Source: Strix aluco (taxonomy: Eukaryota > Chordata > Aves > Strigiformes > Strigidae). Taken from it: DNA of 64,000 nucleotides. Position 1 is the first letter of the stretch, and each line of letters opens with the position of its first letter. The notes beneath the pieces are model-generated. The model had not been told where the DNA came from, ran no database searches, and saw only the letters and a list, made by a program, of their open reading frames with translations. The DNA lies in NCBI RefSeq assembly GCF_031877795.1, contig NC_133938.1, forward strand, positions 18,026,920-18,090,919. Reading direction: 5' to 3'. The position numbers and the translations under genes were made by a program. Positions 37,169-51,435 of this stretch are shown piece after piece.

Positions 37169-39996
37169 TTTTTTTTGCATTACAATTCTATGAACTGTTC
37201 TTTATTTTTTCCCTATGAGATGTTGCATTTAATGCAAAGCTGAGAAGTCTGCTTCCAGCTATCTATACCAATGTGTTAGCAAGTATATCTTCCACAGGAA
37301 AGTGTGAAGATAACAGCAGCTGGAAAAGAACACTATGCTCCTTATCAAAGCAGTTCTCATGTTCTGGGCTAGGAGACAAGCTCCTGTGTTGATTAGAATG
37401 AAGCTTCCATCTTAATTGTTGTTACAGAACCTTTTCCAAGTCTCTCGCTTTAATTTTTGCGAGCTGGGTAAATATCAAATGCAGCCTGGAATTGCACTGG
37501 GAGAGCAAGAAGGCAATGATTCTCTTCCCAGCTTGGCACATACAGCTGTCATGCAGCTACACTGCCAAAAATCATGCTGCTTGTAGTAAATCATGAATGC
37601 ATTTAAAGTATTGCACATTGTGTTAGCTCAAAGATCTCATTTCTCTTGAAATGCAAGATGATACCTGGTGGCTTTCTGTAGGAACTTGAGTTTGTCTCCT
37701 TGTTTTGAAAAGAAGGGGATTAAAAAAAAAAGCATACATGCAGGTAACGTTATATATGCAAGTGCTAGCTGCTTATCTTTCAAAATAGGAACCTTCCTTG
37801 CAAGTTTTACAGAACTATGACTCTTTCTTCCCGGAAATGAAATGAAATAACTAATAAAAAATGACTTGCGATTTACCTGTTTTGAGGTGGTACTGTTAGT
37901 AAAATAAGGGAGATAATTCTTCTTAAAGCTGTTGTTCCATGCTTGTACAGATACATATATTTTATTTTCATGTCAATTTATGTAGTTCTAATGATTTATT
38001 TTTTTAACCAGTAGATTTGCATCATGCTAACAAACTTCCTTGGTATGTAGACTTTCCACCTTCAAGAATGTGACCTGAAGTTCACTCTGTAATCACTTCT
38101 GATAAGTGACTTGTTCCCTCTTCCCTTTCCACCCCAATAAATGCTGGGATTATAGAGAACAGTGTAGGAGCAACTGAAGAATTCTACTAGCAAATACATG
38201 GCTGCAAATCCTGAAAGCAGGAGGCAGTGCATGTCATCCTATGGATTGTTTATATCAAGGATTTTACAGAACTTTGAGTATTTCTGGAGATCAAGAGTTG
38301 ATAACGCTCTCATGCTTTATTTGGCCTTGTTAGGTAGGTGAGTCCCTCAAATGTACAAGCAGGGTAATGCATTTCCCAGAGAGAATGCAGAGACCGTGCA
38401 GTTTATTTGCTGTCATGATAGAGTTGACAACTAATGTAGGCTGTGGCAACAGAGGAGGAATTGTAGTTAATTGATAGGAAGAAGCAAGCAGTGATACTAC
38501 AGTCCTATATGCTTGTGGGATACAGCAATGTCTCAAGAATTACTGTGTCTGGAGAAGTCACCATCCTGGCATTACATAAAGAGTTTACCCAGTGCTCCAT
38601 TGCTAGGACATGTAGGTGACAGGGCACTAGCAACCCGCTCTGGGGCTGGACTGGCATCTGAAAGGGTTTAGGCATTAACTCAGTCTAGAGTGTTTACTAA
38701 ATGAACTGTTACATCTTTTCCTGTTGCTTCCTTATGTTCTTCCATTTATGTGAATATCTGTTCTATCTTTGTCCAACTATTAATAACTTACAATTCATTT
38801 TTTATTATTTTGTACAAGTGTGCGCTCTGCTTGGCAGGAGCTGGCTAAAAGACTTTCAGGTGGTATGGAGATGTATGCCATATGCATTTAACACTTGGAG
38901 CAGTCAAGAAGAGAGGATGAAAATTGGTCTTCCTGCAGAGAGAGGGGAAAGGGATAATTGCTCAAAGTAACAGGGGAGATGTCTGAGACCTCATTATTAT
39001 GACTTAGCCCTGTGAAGCTATTGGGAAGCATTACTTGCCAGTAGACAGTTATGACAGCACGGTGCTTAACACAGTGAGGTATTAGTCTGTAGTGCTTGTG
39101 GGCATGCTGTTAAATGGGTAAATTTATTACTTGCTATTGCTTTTTTCTTCTTATAAAAATGCTATTAAGTCTACTGCTACTATTTATAAAACTTATAAAA
39201 CTCTGAACAAAACTTATTTTCTTTCCTCTCCCTTATAATTGCATATCTATGTATTGCAGAACCAATACTCTTGTCAAAAGACATTGCAAAGCAACTAATG
39301 TGATTAGTATTTGAAAAGTGTGCAAGGATGAAAACTAATGAGAGGTATGTAGAAATGCCAGTCACTGCAGTCTCACTGGCAACGCAATTTGGAAATCTCT
39401 TAAGTCAGAGTTAAGGCTTAGTATATGGATAGTAAGGGAAAAAGGAGGAACATAGCTCACTACTCTTCATTGAAAACATAGTTAACCTGCAAGTAAATAG
39501 TGAATTGACTGGTTATTTTAAATCAGCCTTGTTCAGTAGCAAAACTGCATGAAATTGTGCATGAAACACTTTGGTGGTTTTTTTTCGAGTGAAGTTGCTC
39601 ATTATAGCTACAGGTGTCTAACCCTTACGTATCAGCATAGGGGAGGTCCCAATCCTCTGGTCCCTGTGCTTTGGCCCTGTGGTCTGAGTGCACCATTGTT
39701 TTGGCTTTTGATGGACCTTATGCTGAGCTGATTCAGTGCAAAAGCCTGGCAAAACACTGCTTGTACTAGTTTTCTGCTGTTTTAACAAGCTGAATTTGTT
39801 TTGGTACAGTCTGTCAAGTGCCAGAGTCAGTAGAAGAACAGGACAGAGATCAGTACCTCCCCTTATGATGATTGCTTAGGGTTCTACTTTACATTTGCTT
39901 GCAAAGTAATTATCTTCGGTTGCCTCTTCTTTTTTTTCATAGTACATTATTACAACCAAATGGTCATGACTTCTTTACATGGGCTATAATATATAG

Positions 39997-40018
39997 CTAC
40001 ATATATGCGCATATGTAG
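39997..40018. repeat. 22-base imperfect palindrome
   Basis: CTACATATATGCGCATATGTAG is a perfect 20-base palindrome (CTACATATGCGCATATGTAG) with one extra AT. It lies in AT-rich intergenic DNA without other signs of function. Confidence 0.6.
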
Positions 40019-43000
40019 GTATTGAATCCAGATCTGGTATTAAACAGGTCTAGAATACAGCAATATGCTAAATATGTTTATGCAAAATAAGGTATTAATG
40101 AAGTGAAAAGTGTAAGAATAGAAAGATTTAAAAAACCTTCAAGAGTTCATAAATAGCATGTCTTGAACTGATCTTATTGGGTAACAAATACACTTTGCTG
40201 CAATGGTTGCCTGAAAAATAAGAAGTAGGAGGGAAACAAATCAGGCTTTCAAGATGTGTAACCCATGATAATTGGGTGACTATGTGGGCTCATTAATCCC
40301 TAACACTGTCAGCTTTCCTCAGATTACCTATGTTTTATCTAGGTTAGTGCTCTGGTTATGGAGCAGTGATAGTGGTTTCTGTGCTGCTTTGAGAGTTTTC
40401 TGCTACTTAGGGATGATTCAGGTTCTCCAGCAGAGAGAATTTTAGTCTGGGTTGTTAAGGTAACCCAAAGTTGGCATCACTTTTTGTGAGGTAGACAAAG
40501 GTTAAGCAGCTATGTAAAAGCAACAGAGCTACTCCTGTAGTGGAGATGGAAAACTGAAGAGAGGAAAAAAACTAGGTCAGGAGTTAGTCCAACTGTTGTA
40601 GAGCAAGCCTTTTTCACTCCTGAATTAGTTCCTCAATCTGGTTGATGAGAGATACTGCTAGTTTTTCTTCAAAGTAGTCTGTCTCATTTTAGAAAACACA
40701 TGAAGTAATTTGAGGGCTGTGCATGGACTGATTCTGTAAGGTGCTGAGTTTTTGAGTAACTGCTTAGTGAATGTGCTTGACTCCCACCCAAAGCCAGTGG
40801 GGGTTCAGGATATTCATACCATTCCAAATAACCCTTTTTATTCTTAAAGATGTCTTGGTAAAAGGAGCTTGTAAAACAATGATTTGTTTTCTTTCTGTTC
40901 TGTGGATATAAATTATAACACATGCATGAAAAGGAAGTGGATAACACTTTTCTGTTTTAAAAAATGGTTAGAAACAAGCAACAATGTCAAAGGCAAGGAC
41001 ATATGAATCTTATTTGATTTAAAACTGTTTTTATGCCAAGTGTGTGTGGTTTTGCTAGCTTGAGAAATAAATCCATTGGATGGTCTTAACTGATAACATA
41101 TTCTTTCTTGCATTGGTTGAGAGAAAAATAATAAACTTTAGGTACAGGTTTTAAATTTACTGAGTCTTGCTTTTAGCTATAGCTGCCTGTTTTTCTGGAT
41201 TTAATAATGCTATCAGTTTATAAAGAGGGATTGGTTTTCATTGCCATAGATTTATACAGATCCACCAAGAGTATAAACAAAGCCTCATATTCCATAGCAA
41301 AGGAGTCTGAAATTCTACATAAAGTTTTTAGTGGCAGTAGGCTACAGTACATAGTCACATTATTTATTATGTTAAAATGGAGGCTTTTAATAAGTTAAGC
41401 TTACAAATAAAGATTAATAGTCAATAGAGTAGTACTTCTGATACTTTGATGAAAAGCTCTGTGTGTTTTATGCTGCCCTGCACTTAGTTCTTAATATATC
41501 AGAGATGTTTGTGCTGGCAATGTGCAACTGTCAGTGAGAAGCAGAAGTAGTGGGCAGATGGGAAAGTGGAATATGCACATGAGCTGAATGTTCTTGAGTC
41601 AGCAGTGAAGTAGCAAATAGTGCATGACAAGCTGTCTTTTAAGACTTCAGGTTTAATCAGTTCAGATCTCTGTCACTTGCTTCCCTTGGTCTATTGCTCC
41701 AGGACCTTGCAGACTCAAGAAAACAACTGGAGCAGAGGACAAGTCAAGGTTTAGGGATTTTTCTTCCCTGAAGAAAGCTGCTCTTTGGGTTTTTTTAAAG
41801 GAAAATAACAGAGCCATGCTGCAGAAGTCTAGTATGGTTAATAAGGCTTTGAACTCCATTAAGTTGCAATCTTTCTTGCATTTTTCAGAAGTTTCTTTAA
41901 GGGTGGCCTGTGTGCCAGTGGATTTCATCTCTGCCTTTTCTCATTAACAGCCTACCTTAAGTGAGTTTTAATCATAGTAATAATTGCATAGGGCAAAGGA
42001 GTCCCCTACAGCTGCTGGATGATAGTGAAAGTTACCTTCCTTATATCTAGGTAAACATTCCTTTGGTTTTCTGTATTGAGGGCAGGGAGATGCTAAATCA
42101 CTGTGGCTGCTGCCTACCCCTTAGAGTCCAGCTGTTGATAAAATTACAGCCTGGTATGTAGGAGAATTCATGCTTGTGCTGGCATGAGAAAAAGAGCTGG
42201 GAGGGACACAACAGGGCTGATTATTTCAGTGGCTTTGCCAGTTTTGATTCTTCATAGATAGAAATGTGACATAAATAGTGGCCATATCCAAGTGTAGAAC
42301 ATGGATAAGAAACACACAGATTAGGAGGCAAACTCAGTAATTCCCTAGAGGCTGTCCCTGCTATATGTTGAAGGAACTAGGCTGGTAAAAAGAGTATTAG
42401 GAAAAAAAAGTACCATTTGGAAGGGAAAGCTTTGGTTTTAGGTCTGAGTCTCTCCAAATGTCAGCATTTCTGTTTGCATCCTTAGCATGCATTTAGCCAA
42501 CAGCTGTATTTCTGCCATCTTCACAAGGTTAAGCCAGTGGCTTCTTTGATAGTTGTGTAAGTCCATAGGTCAGTGGGATGGGAGTAGCATTTACCTTAAT
42601 TATTAGTCAAAGTAATATGCTAAAAAATCAGAGCACTCTTTTAGTGTAAGCTGAACATACTGATATTGAATCAGATTGCCAGTGAAGCATGGGAAATGCA
42701 TCCTGTGCAGCTAGGGACCTGACACATTTGGATATGCCAAGTAATGTCTTTGCCTTTCCTTCGCAAAACAATACATGTTCTGAGAACATCTCCAGTTGAG
42801 AGAGAGAATATATGCTGAGGAACACTAACAAAAGGATTGCAGTCATTTGTGAACAGTTACACAAATGTATAAGGTATGTGTGTATGATTATTAAAGATTC
42901 AAAAATTAAACTACTAGGTAAGTGTTCAGAAATAATCAGCTGTATCCAGAAAACTAATCCAAGCATTTGTAGAGAGTATTTACCTTGTGCTCTTGATCCT

Positions 43001-46000
43001 TAGTATTTTGGGTTGAATTTGTTTTATTTTTTAAATCTCCTATTTAAATGACAGTTTATTTCTGCTTTTCCATGCTCCAAGACCCCTGTGTAAGGCATTC
43101 ATACTGTAAAATTTCTCTTCTATCCATGCTTCATGCACCTTCAGGCGTATTTTACTCTTCATCTCCCCCTGCCGGCGTTATTGCATGACTAAATGGGTAC
43201 TGTTACATGATTTCAGGTATGGACAATTTATTTGAAAAGATGGGTTTAAAAATATTTTAATGAATGAAATAAAAATCACAATTTCAGCTCTCTGAGGTTT
43301 GACTGTAAACACACCTCGATTTCCAGTCACTGCAGTACGGAGCAAAGCCCTGGAAACCACGAATGGAACTCTTATGGGGGACAGCAGTACCAGTTCATCT
43401 TCACGCTGCCAGTTAGCCACTGTGTGCAAAGCAAACGCACTATCTAAACAGAAAAAAACTAAGCCACTTCCTTAATTTATGTATTTGCGTGGCAAAATGT
43501 GCATTTTCAGGGGTTTTTTTGCTGCCATGGTTTCTTTGCCCAGTTTTGATGCTAATCAGTCCAAGCTGAGAAGTAAACAGTGATATTACAATGGATGTTA
43601 AGCTCTATTAGAAAAGCTGTATTAAATGGGAAAATTCTTAACAAATAGGAAAAGTCCTTTTCTATTGAGAAACAGATACCATTACTTAGTTCTGGAGGGA
43701 CTAAAAATTATGTTTATTTTCTCCCCACTTCAAATCCATGTTAGAATAGTTACCTGGGAGCATGCTCTGCTCACCTAATTTCCCTTTTGCTGGTACCTCT
43801 CTCTACATGGGGCAGTATAGTCACTACATCACTTAGGCTGTGTCACTAGTTTGGAATGTACTTTTCTTTCCAATTGTCAAGTCGTTTCTCTTCTTTAATC
43901 TTGTCCTGAATATCTGTTGTTTTCTTCATGTGTCTTGAGAGGCTCTGCTAGGAAGAGGGTTTTTCTCTTCATTTCTTTTGAGTAAGTGGGGAAATAAAAC
44001 ACTTGTTATTTTGAAACTGTGGATAAGATCTGAGTAAATTCCTAAGGCACTGTGTATTGTCTTCTGGTGTATTCTGTGAATGTGCAGCATAACATACTTT
44101 ACATGATTTTCAAACGTAATTGAATAAATAGTTTCATTATGTAGAATGGATGAGATTTAAAAATCAAAAGTATAACTTGCCGATTGCCAGTATTTAAATG
44201 TCTAACAATATTTTCCATTACCAATAATCTGGCAAAACATTGTGTCTAATGGTTTATGCCAGCTAAGAAATAGACAGTGGGTTGGGGTGTTGCTCTGCTA
44301 TTTTGCTTTTTACAATGAATCACAATTGTTTCCTCTTCCTTCATTTCTGTGTTTTGAGAAATTGATTTGATTCATTGCTTCCAGCTCAGGTTCTTTCCTA
44401 ACTGACTCCTCACCCTCTGGTTTTCTCCTGGGGTTATACCACAATCCCTGCCTCTGTGGGCTGCTTTGTCCAGTCCTTTCACTGAGTCTGGATGCATTTT
44501 CTCTCTTGAGGTTGCAGCCACTGTACAGCTCAAGGCATCTATGTACAATCATCCTTTATTTAAATCTCCCTGCATACATAATTGAGGCTATATAGCAGCC
44601 TTTCTGGGGGCTTTGTTTCAGATGAGGGTTTCTGTTCCATGAAAGGGATGTGTAATTACTCACCTCCATGAGGAGGGTGACTGTTCCTGTGTGCCAGCTT
44701 CAGTGACATTTTTGGCTAGCTGTTCACAGAAATGTTTCTCTGTGATCATGCCACCAGGTATCCCCAGACTAGTCACTAGAGGTCAACATCATCATCTCCT
44801 AATAGAGCACTAACTACCACGCAATTAAAGGACTGTCTATTGCTTGTAGCAGTTCATTTCTCTAAATGCTTTAAATGTTCATGATGGTGTGTTACCGATC
44901 TTGCCACAGTCCAAGGTTAGGAGGACAGATGTAAGAGGAGAATTAGTATACTCTTTCTCACAGTAGGGGCTTTTTAAAGGTACCAGGAGCAAGAAAAAAA
45001 TAAATCTGAAGGCCTTTGCCTTTCTGTGCATGAGGTTGCTTATGGCAAGTGCCTTGGGGAACAGTGGCAAAGCCAACACGGTAGAGCAATAAAGAAAACT
45101 TTACTGGAGCCATTGCTGTGTCAGAGTTGTGGGTCTTCCAGCTAATGTGTGTGTAGCCAGGGATTCCTTTCAGCACAACATGCACTTCATCAGCATCATA
45201 ACTCTTGGGGATCCCTAGGATTTTCCAGATGCAGAAGTGTTATCTCCTACTTGGAGATGCTTTTTACTTGGACAACCCTACAGTGTATCTGAAATCTCTA
45301 ACAAACTGTTCCATAACTGGATGGAAGTGAAGAAAATTGAAACCAGGAAGGAAGCGCCTAACACTGCATCATTTCATAAGCAGCTGAAGGAACGATGCCT
45401 GGCCTACAGATCAGTGTCCCTGAAGATTTACTCATAGTTGGGGTATTTAAAAGTGACCTCCCTCTTGCAGATTTTCTGGTGTGCTGACTTAATCTTGCAG
45501 GCTTTCTCTTGGCTGGAACATTTTCAAGATCTTCTTCCCCTAGGTAGCCAGTTGCCCGTTTTCATGCAACTTGAAGGAACTCGGTTTATCTGAGACATCT
45601 ATTCTTCTGTTAAATTTGTTTGAAATCAACCCACACATTCAGTATTTATTAGAGGGATGACAGACTGCATCATTACTTTAATATTTATTCCTTACCTAAT
45701 TTCCTGTGGGAATATGACGTAAATAGTCTTCATCCTAAGAAATCTGCAGAAACTATATTTGTTACTACGAATGCATTATCCTCTGGGCTAAGTCATCCAC
45801 TCTCCATTTAATGAACTTTGAAAGAGGTGAAGAAAACAACACTTTTAGGGAGAGCATGGATCAGAGTTTCAAGTGTGCATCTATATATACCAAATCTTTT
45901 AGCGTATAACTTTATCTGCTAGGTCTAAGAGAAGCACTGAGGATGAGGCAGAGGAAGGGAAGATGGATCTATCCGAAGGCACAGATTAAGATTGCCTTGG

Positions 46001-46200
46001 GTGATCCTGGGTGTAATTATCAAGGCTTTAACTAGTCAGGATTTTCATTGTTGCTTCTGTTGACAAGTTGCTCATAATTTCCTATTTTTTCATAAAAACA
46101 TAGTGTTCATTTGAAATGTATACAACCTGAGCCAGTAATATCTTTTTATTTGTTAGACTGGAAGGAAAAAGAACAGAAACAGTACGTTTAAAACTCTTCC

Positions 46201-46219
46201 TCCCCCCCCCCGCCCCGTA
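46201..46219. repeat. C-rich simple run
   Basis: A run of ten C with a following CGCCCCG at 46203-46219 in otherwise AT-rich DNA. It is simple-sequence DNA and its length is likely to be unstable. Confidence 0.6.
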
Positions 46220-49200
46220 GGAGTTGTCTTTTCATTTGCTGTCAAGAGACTTGCCAGGAGAGGGAATGCAGGCTGCCCTCCTTTCTGGCTGGGCTGCTGT
46301 GCATTGCTGTCTCCTTTTTAGCTAATGCAGCTTGACTGCTGCTGGGCTGTAAGCTAGGCCCAGGGGCTGCGCCAGGCAGCTCTCCCACCTCATCTGGACT
46401 AGCTCAGGATCTCTGCACAGTGGTGCCTTGTGTGGGCGAGTCATACTGTGATGCAGAGACTAAAGATGCTGTGGAGGTAATAGCAAAATATAGGTGCAGG
46501 GTGAAAAAGTTCTGTTCCTTTTTTCTGTGCAGAGCTAGCACATCTCCTTTTGGTAGACTGCTGTATGTGTTCCCAATGTAAGTCTGGAGGGGGACTATCT
46601 ATCTGGCATACAGTGCTGTTGTCAGGGCTAAGCAGAAATTCCATGAATAGTGTGAGCTGGCATGAACTGATGGTACTGCTGAGGAGATGGCTCTGCTGCC
46701 CTCTCCTCCCTCCTTCCCTCCCTGTGTGTGCAAACGTTTCTGCAGCTGTGCAGACAATGTCCACATGGGTAAGCTAAACAGGCCTGGGGCAGAGGCCCAA
46801 GCACCAGCATGCTCTCTATTCATACTGCAAATTGTGGTATAGTCTATGGCACAGCTCTGGGCAAGTCAGCACCCTTCCCAGCAATACTCTGGGTGGCACA
46901 GGCCAGCGACTGCTTCCAGCTGGCAGTCCGGATGTAGCCCTGTTGGTGGCAATAAGGGAATTTAGCTGTATGGACACAGGCTGTTCTTTGCAATAAGTAG
47001 ATGCAGAAAGTAACTATAATATCATTGTTCTTTAAACCTTGATAAACTGTCTACTTGCATCCTTGGACGCATATGTAGGGTTTTCATATTTCTGCCTCTC
47101 TGCTGGACCAAAAATAAATGAGTAACAGAAATATGAGAGCATTTGAAAACCTGTTTCATGAAATACTATACCTGTTTTTTATGTTCCATCCAAGAATCTT
47201 TGTATATGGTGGAAAGACTACCTGAAATTGGAATACAAATACTGAACAGCAACCATGGTGTCATCTGGGTTTGACACCTGATGTCTTATTAGAAGTTGCT
47301 GTCTTTACTCACTAATAGGCAGTGTCAGGACCTGAGCTGTGCTTGATCAATCTGGGAAGCAAACACTTCCAGGGTTGAAACTATACTAGATTTTGCACCT
47401 CTAAGAGTCAACTTATTTAAAAGTAAGATTTCCTCCTGCCTGTTGGAGCAGAGGTTCCCTGAAAGAAGAGAGCAGAAGGCTCTACTGGGTGGACTGCTTT
47501 CATTATAACCAGAGGCCACACTTTTGCACATGCTGTGTGGCACTTCCCTTTGAAACTGTTCTTAACCACTGCTTCAGAGCAGGTTCTAGTCAGCAGAACT
47601 GGTTTCTTAACCTGAATGGACAGGTTTCCTATTGCTTTGAACCCCAAAATGCACTGCTCTCCTTTCCCCTCAGAACTGCCCAGTTCACCTGTTTCTATGT
47701 AATTATCATCTTTTTAGCTAGTCATTCCAATGTTATTGCTAGACGGAAGCAGGGACATAGAGCTCTTAGCCTCTCCATTAGCATTGCATTCAAGCTAAAA
47801 GTATATATGGTTTCATATGATAAAATCATGGAGATGTTATATTTTATGCTGAGAATTCTGTACTGCTTTGTTTCAGGGTTTGCTCTTGACATACAGGCTT
47901 CCTGTTAGCCTAACAAAGGTCTTCTAACATGTCTGTTTTCTTCATTCTTCTTTTCACAAACTAAAATAGCCTAGTGGTGCAGACTGTCAGCATTACCTTT
48001 GTTCCCTCTTTATACTTGTATTTTACACAATAATCTCCGGGAAACAATCCTATTCCTGGAAATTCATCACATTCCACACAGTTGTGTGGCCTCACTGATG
48101 GTGTTCTTCAGCTGCTTCAAGTGATTCAGTGGAACTTCCATTTGTGTTTGGGATTCCTGGAAGGTTTGTCATATACAGTGCTCTAAAAATGCAATACAAC
48201 ACATGAAGCCAAGCATAGAAAAATGCACAGTTCAGTCTCTTAAATTATTATTAGCCATCTTAAAGGGGAGGTTGTCTATTCCATAGTCTGAGTCTTAAAG
48301 GTCTCAAGTGTAAGTGTATAATCTTTAGCCTTTTGCTGAACGAAGAGTCATTGCACCATATACAGTCCAACCAACAGCTAGACCAAAACAGCTTGCATGG
48401 ATGTTTCATCCCTTTACATTTGTGTGGTAGTAAACAATCTTGTCTCATCTTGGGTGCATGCAGGCTTGTTTTAGTATGTAAGCATATGTGTATGTATATG
48501 CAAATACACACAGCCTTAATTCTAAATACTTTAGTGTGGTAGTTGTTCATATAGATAGCAACTTCTGGCAATTCAGCCTGGACTGCTTGGACAACTCTGC
48601 AAATCATATCCACCAGAAACACCTACAGCTGAGAGAGGGAAGAACGAAGCCCTTGGACTATGATCTTTCAACTGTGTGAATGGCTCACAGCCAGAGTTTG
48701 GAGGATATCAAAGCACTTCTAGAAGTAACAACAAAGAGACTTTTACATGTGGAGTCACTGGCCTGGCTGAATTGGGTATAATCCCAGCGGAGAGCCAACT
48801 GTTGACAACATAGGAAAGCGGAAAGTAAAAATGAAAGTGTCAGGTGCACGCTGTGTGTATGATGTCTGAATAGTTGGACTTGCAATTAGTGTAGGCCACA
48901 GATTGCTGTTGTTTATGCCCTCTCACCACAAAAGGCCGTTCTGAACAGTCTTCACAAACACTGCTTGCTCTCCTGTGAGGTTACTGGCTTCAGAGGCTAT
49001 GCCCACCACGGCCTTTGTGCCAAAGGAGTCCTGGAGCAGTGAAGTACATTGTCCTTTGGTTGTTCCCCTGATGAAGCAGATGAAGTAGCCAGAGTTGAAA
49101 TCATAAACTATCCCTAAGTTTTTTGGTGGTGTTCTTTTATTTCAATAGTTGGATTCAAATCTATTCCTAGTGAAGTCCAAGGCTCAAATATATGATTGAA

Positions 49201-51369
49201 AAACAATGGAGGAAAAAACCCCTTTTAACTGCATGTGTTGAAATGGGAGCAAGTCTGAACATAGCAGGCATAATTGCAGCGGGGTCAGATGCATTCCACA
49301 TAAGCGACTGTCGGCTGATGAATAAGCGTGAAGCACAGTGCAGGACGTATGCCGACTGCCGCTGTCGGAAGTAGTGTTGGCCTGGACTTGTGTTGTGTAT
49401 AAACAGCAAAATGTGTATCCATTCATCCTCTTGTGGGCCTAGTCTAATGATGTGGGAAAATGTTGGGAGTGGTCTTCTGCCATTCCACTAGTGATTTAAA
49501 GAATCACACTGGTACCAAACTAGAATGACGATGTGGAGATTATCATTCTGTTGTACCTCCACTGATGGCAGCAGTATGGCCTATGAACTGCACTGCCACA
49601 CTGGGCACGAAAACTTACACCAGAATATACTTTTACTGCTGAATAGCTCAGTGATGCTTAGCACTATAAATCCAAAAATATGATTACTTTTATCTGACTG
49701 GACTCTTCTGTGTTAGGAATCCCATGACTCTTAAAGCTACTGACCTCGTACAGAAGCCACCAAACAACACCTTTTGCTCCTTACCAGCTATGTGTATCAG
49801 ATAAACCCCTTTGCAGGTAAATTCCTGACTAGCTCATCCCCAGTCCCCTAAAACTGCCTCCCTCCTGCCAGGCACCATATTTCAGAGAGTCATTTAGAAG
49901 TGTGGTTCTGTTTAGATGTGTTGATCTGTTCCAGCAATTAACACAAAACATTGTTTATTTTAAGTTTAGGCAGCCAAGACTGCTGTTATATTTTAGTGCT
50001 TTCTAATTTCAAGAAGCTATTCTAATCCTGACCCTTTCCCAGCTAACAAGCATACCATATGTCTGATTACTCAGGTTCCCATGCAAAATAGGAAATTAAA
50101 AATTCCAGATGATTAACAAATATTTCTTTTTGAGATGACTGTCTTAAAATACCATAAAAAATTTAGGGACCTGTTTCTCAAACATTTGCTTTATCATTTA
50201 GATGTGTAAAAGGATATTTTCATTAAGAATGTGCTCTTTGTGTTTTTAAATTATGATTTATTAATGCAGGTTTGCTAGCAGTAAAAGATCTACAAACAAC
50301 TGCTTAAAGTCAGTGGACAAAAAGGTGGGTAATTCAGTGGTGGAATTTCATGGCAGAAGGGAACTAGAGAACAACATTCCAAGCCGAGGTCTAATGACAG
50401 TGAAATACTTGAATCCTCCTTGAAACATCCAAGCTCAAAGCATGACGCAAAGTGGACCACCACGGACAGTCTGTTATCTCTTAGCAGGATGTCAGCTGGG
50501 GGAACATGCCATGTAACTAGTGACTCGGTCCAATACAGCATCAGAGCCAAGGTACCGGTCAAGATAGGTCACTGCTCTAGCAGGTAGAGATTTCCCTAGA
50601 AGTAGAGCTGCTTTGTACTAATTTATAGGTTCTGCGCATAAATTTGGTTACAAACAGACTGACTCTGTGAGCATATCACAGTCTGGCTCGTATGAGGGGC
50701 AGAAAGCTGTTGCAAAAACCAGGTATGAGAGAACACCAAACACTTGAATTAAGCCATCTCTCTGTGAGTGCTTGAATGAGGGCATGAGATGGTGCCCATG
50801 TAGAAAAAAGCATGTACGCGTGTCAGACCAGCTGCAGCATTTCACTAGAGAACATCAGAGGGGGCAAAGAGTTGAGGGAGAAGGCTGGGAGGCAGGACTT
50901 GGGTGGGACAGCCTCAGCTACCCCCTAAGGATGTCAAGCCTGGTGATTGGCTCTTGTCCTCCCCCAGAAGTGTTGGTCCTTGCTACCACTTATTTATTCA
51001 ATCACACCCCTGAAGGTGCGTTGGTAGTAATAAAAGCCCCTGTTATTCTGAAAGTAGCATTTAGTAATTACAAAGTGCTTGTTCTGAGCTCTGGCTGCTG
51101 GGCTCCATCCCTTCTGCCTCATGTGAGCTACCCCCACTCATTGCATCACATCTAAAATTAGATAAAATGCTGTATGCCGTGAAGCACACGGCTCAGTGGC
51201 TCAGAGCTGTGATAGCCATGCCAAGTGTAGCTGTGTAGCTCCCCAGTTAGGAAGATGTTTTCAGATGGATTACTGAAGAAAACCTGATGATGATCAGAAG
51301 TGTAACAGAGGTAAAGCATCATTCAAATCCAGGAGCTCTGGTTCAGCCAAAGGTCAGAAAATGGGACTT

Positions 51370-51435
51370 AGTTCTATTTCTTTTGGCATGTCATTAGCTC
51401 TCCATTTTCTCAACAATATGAGGTAAGTGGGGACA
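51370..51435 (+). repeat. MIR/L2-type relic
   Basis: The order TTTGGCATGTCATTAGCTCT, CCATTTTCTCAACAATATGA and GG resembles the shared MIR/L2 3' block GGCAAGTCACTTAACCTCT, CAGTTTCCTCATCTGTAAAATGAGG. It is heavily decayed and the assignment is tentative. Confidence 0.4.

Larger units (their letters stand above)
34359..37190 (+). other. LRRC8B: LRRC8B 3' UTR (end estimated)
   Basis: AT-rich sequence directly after the stop codon without any supported gene. Several poly(A) signals lie in the sense direction, so transcript ends near 35520, 37020 and 37190 are possible. A Pumilio-type motif TGTATATA occurs at 34677-34684. The far end is inferred from the last good signal; no transcript data are available. 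Confidence 0.5.

Noticed and set aside
51315-51345. A tRNA-like B-box (ATTCAAATCC)
   Set aside because: There is no matching A-box or cloverleaf; it is probably part of, or next to, an old SINE/L2 relic.
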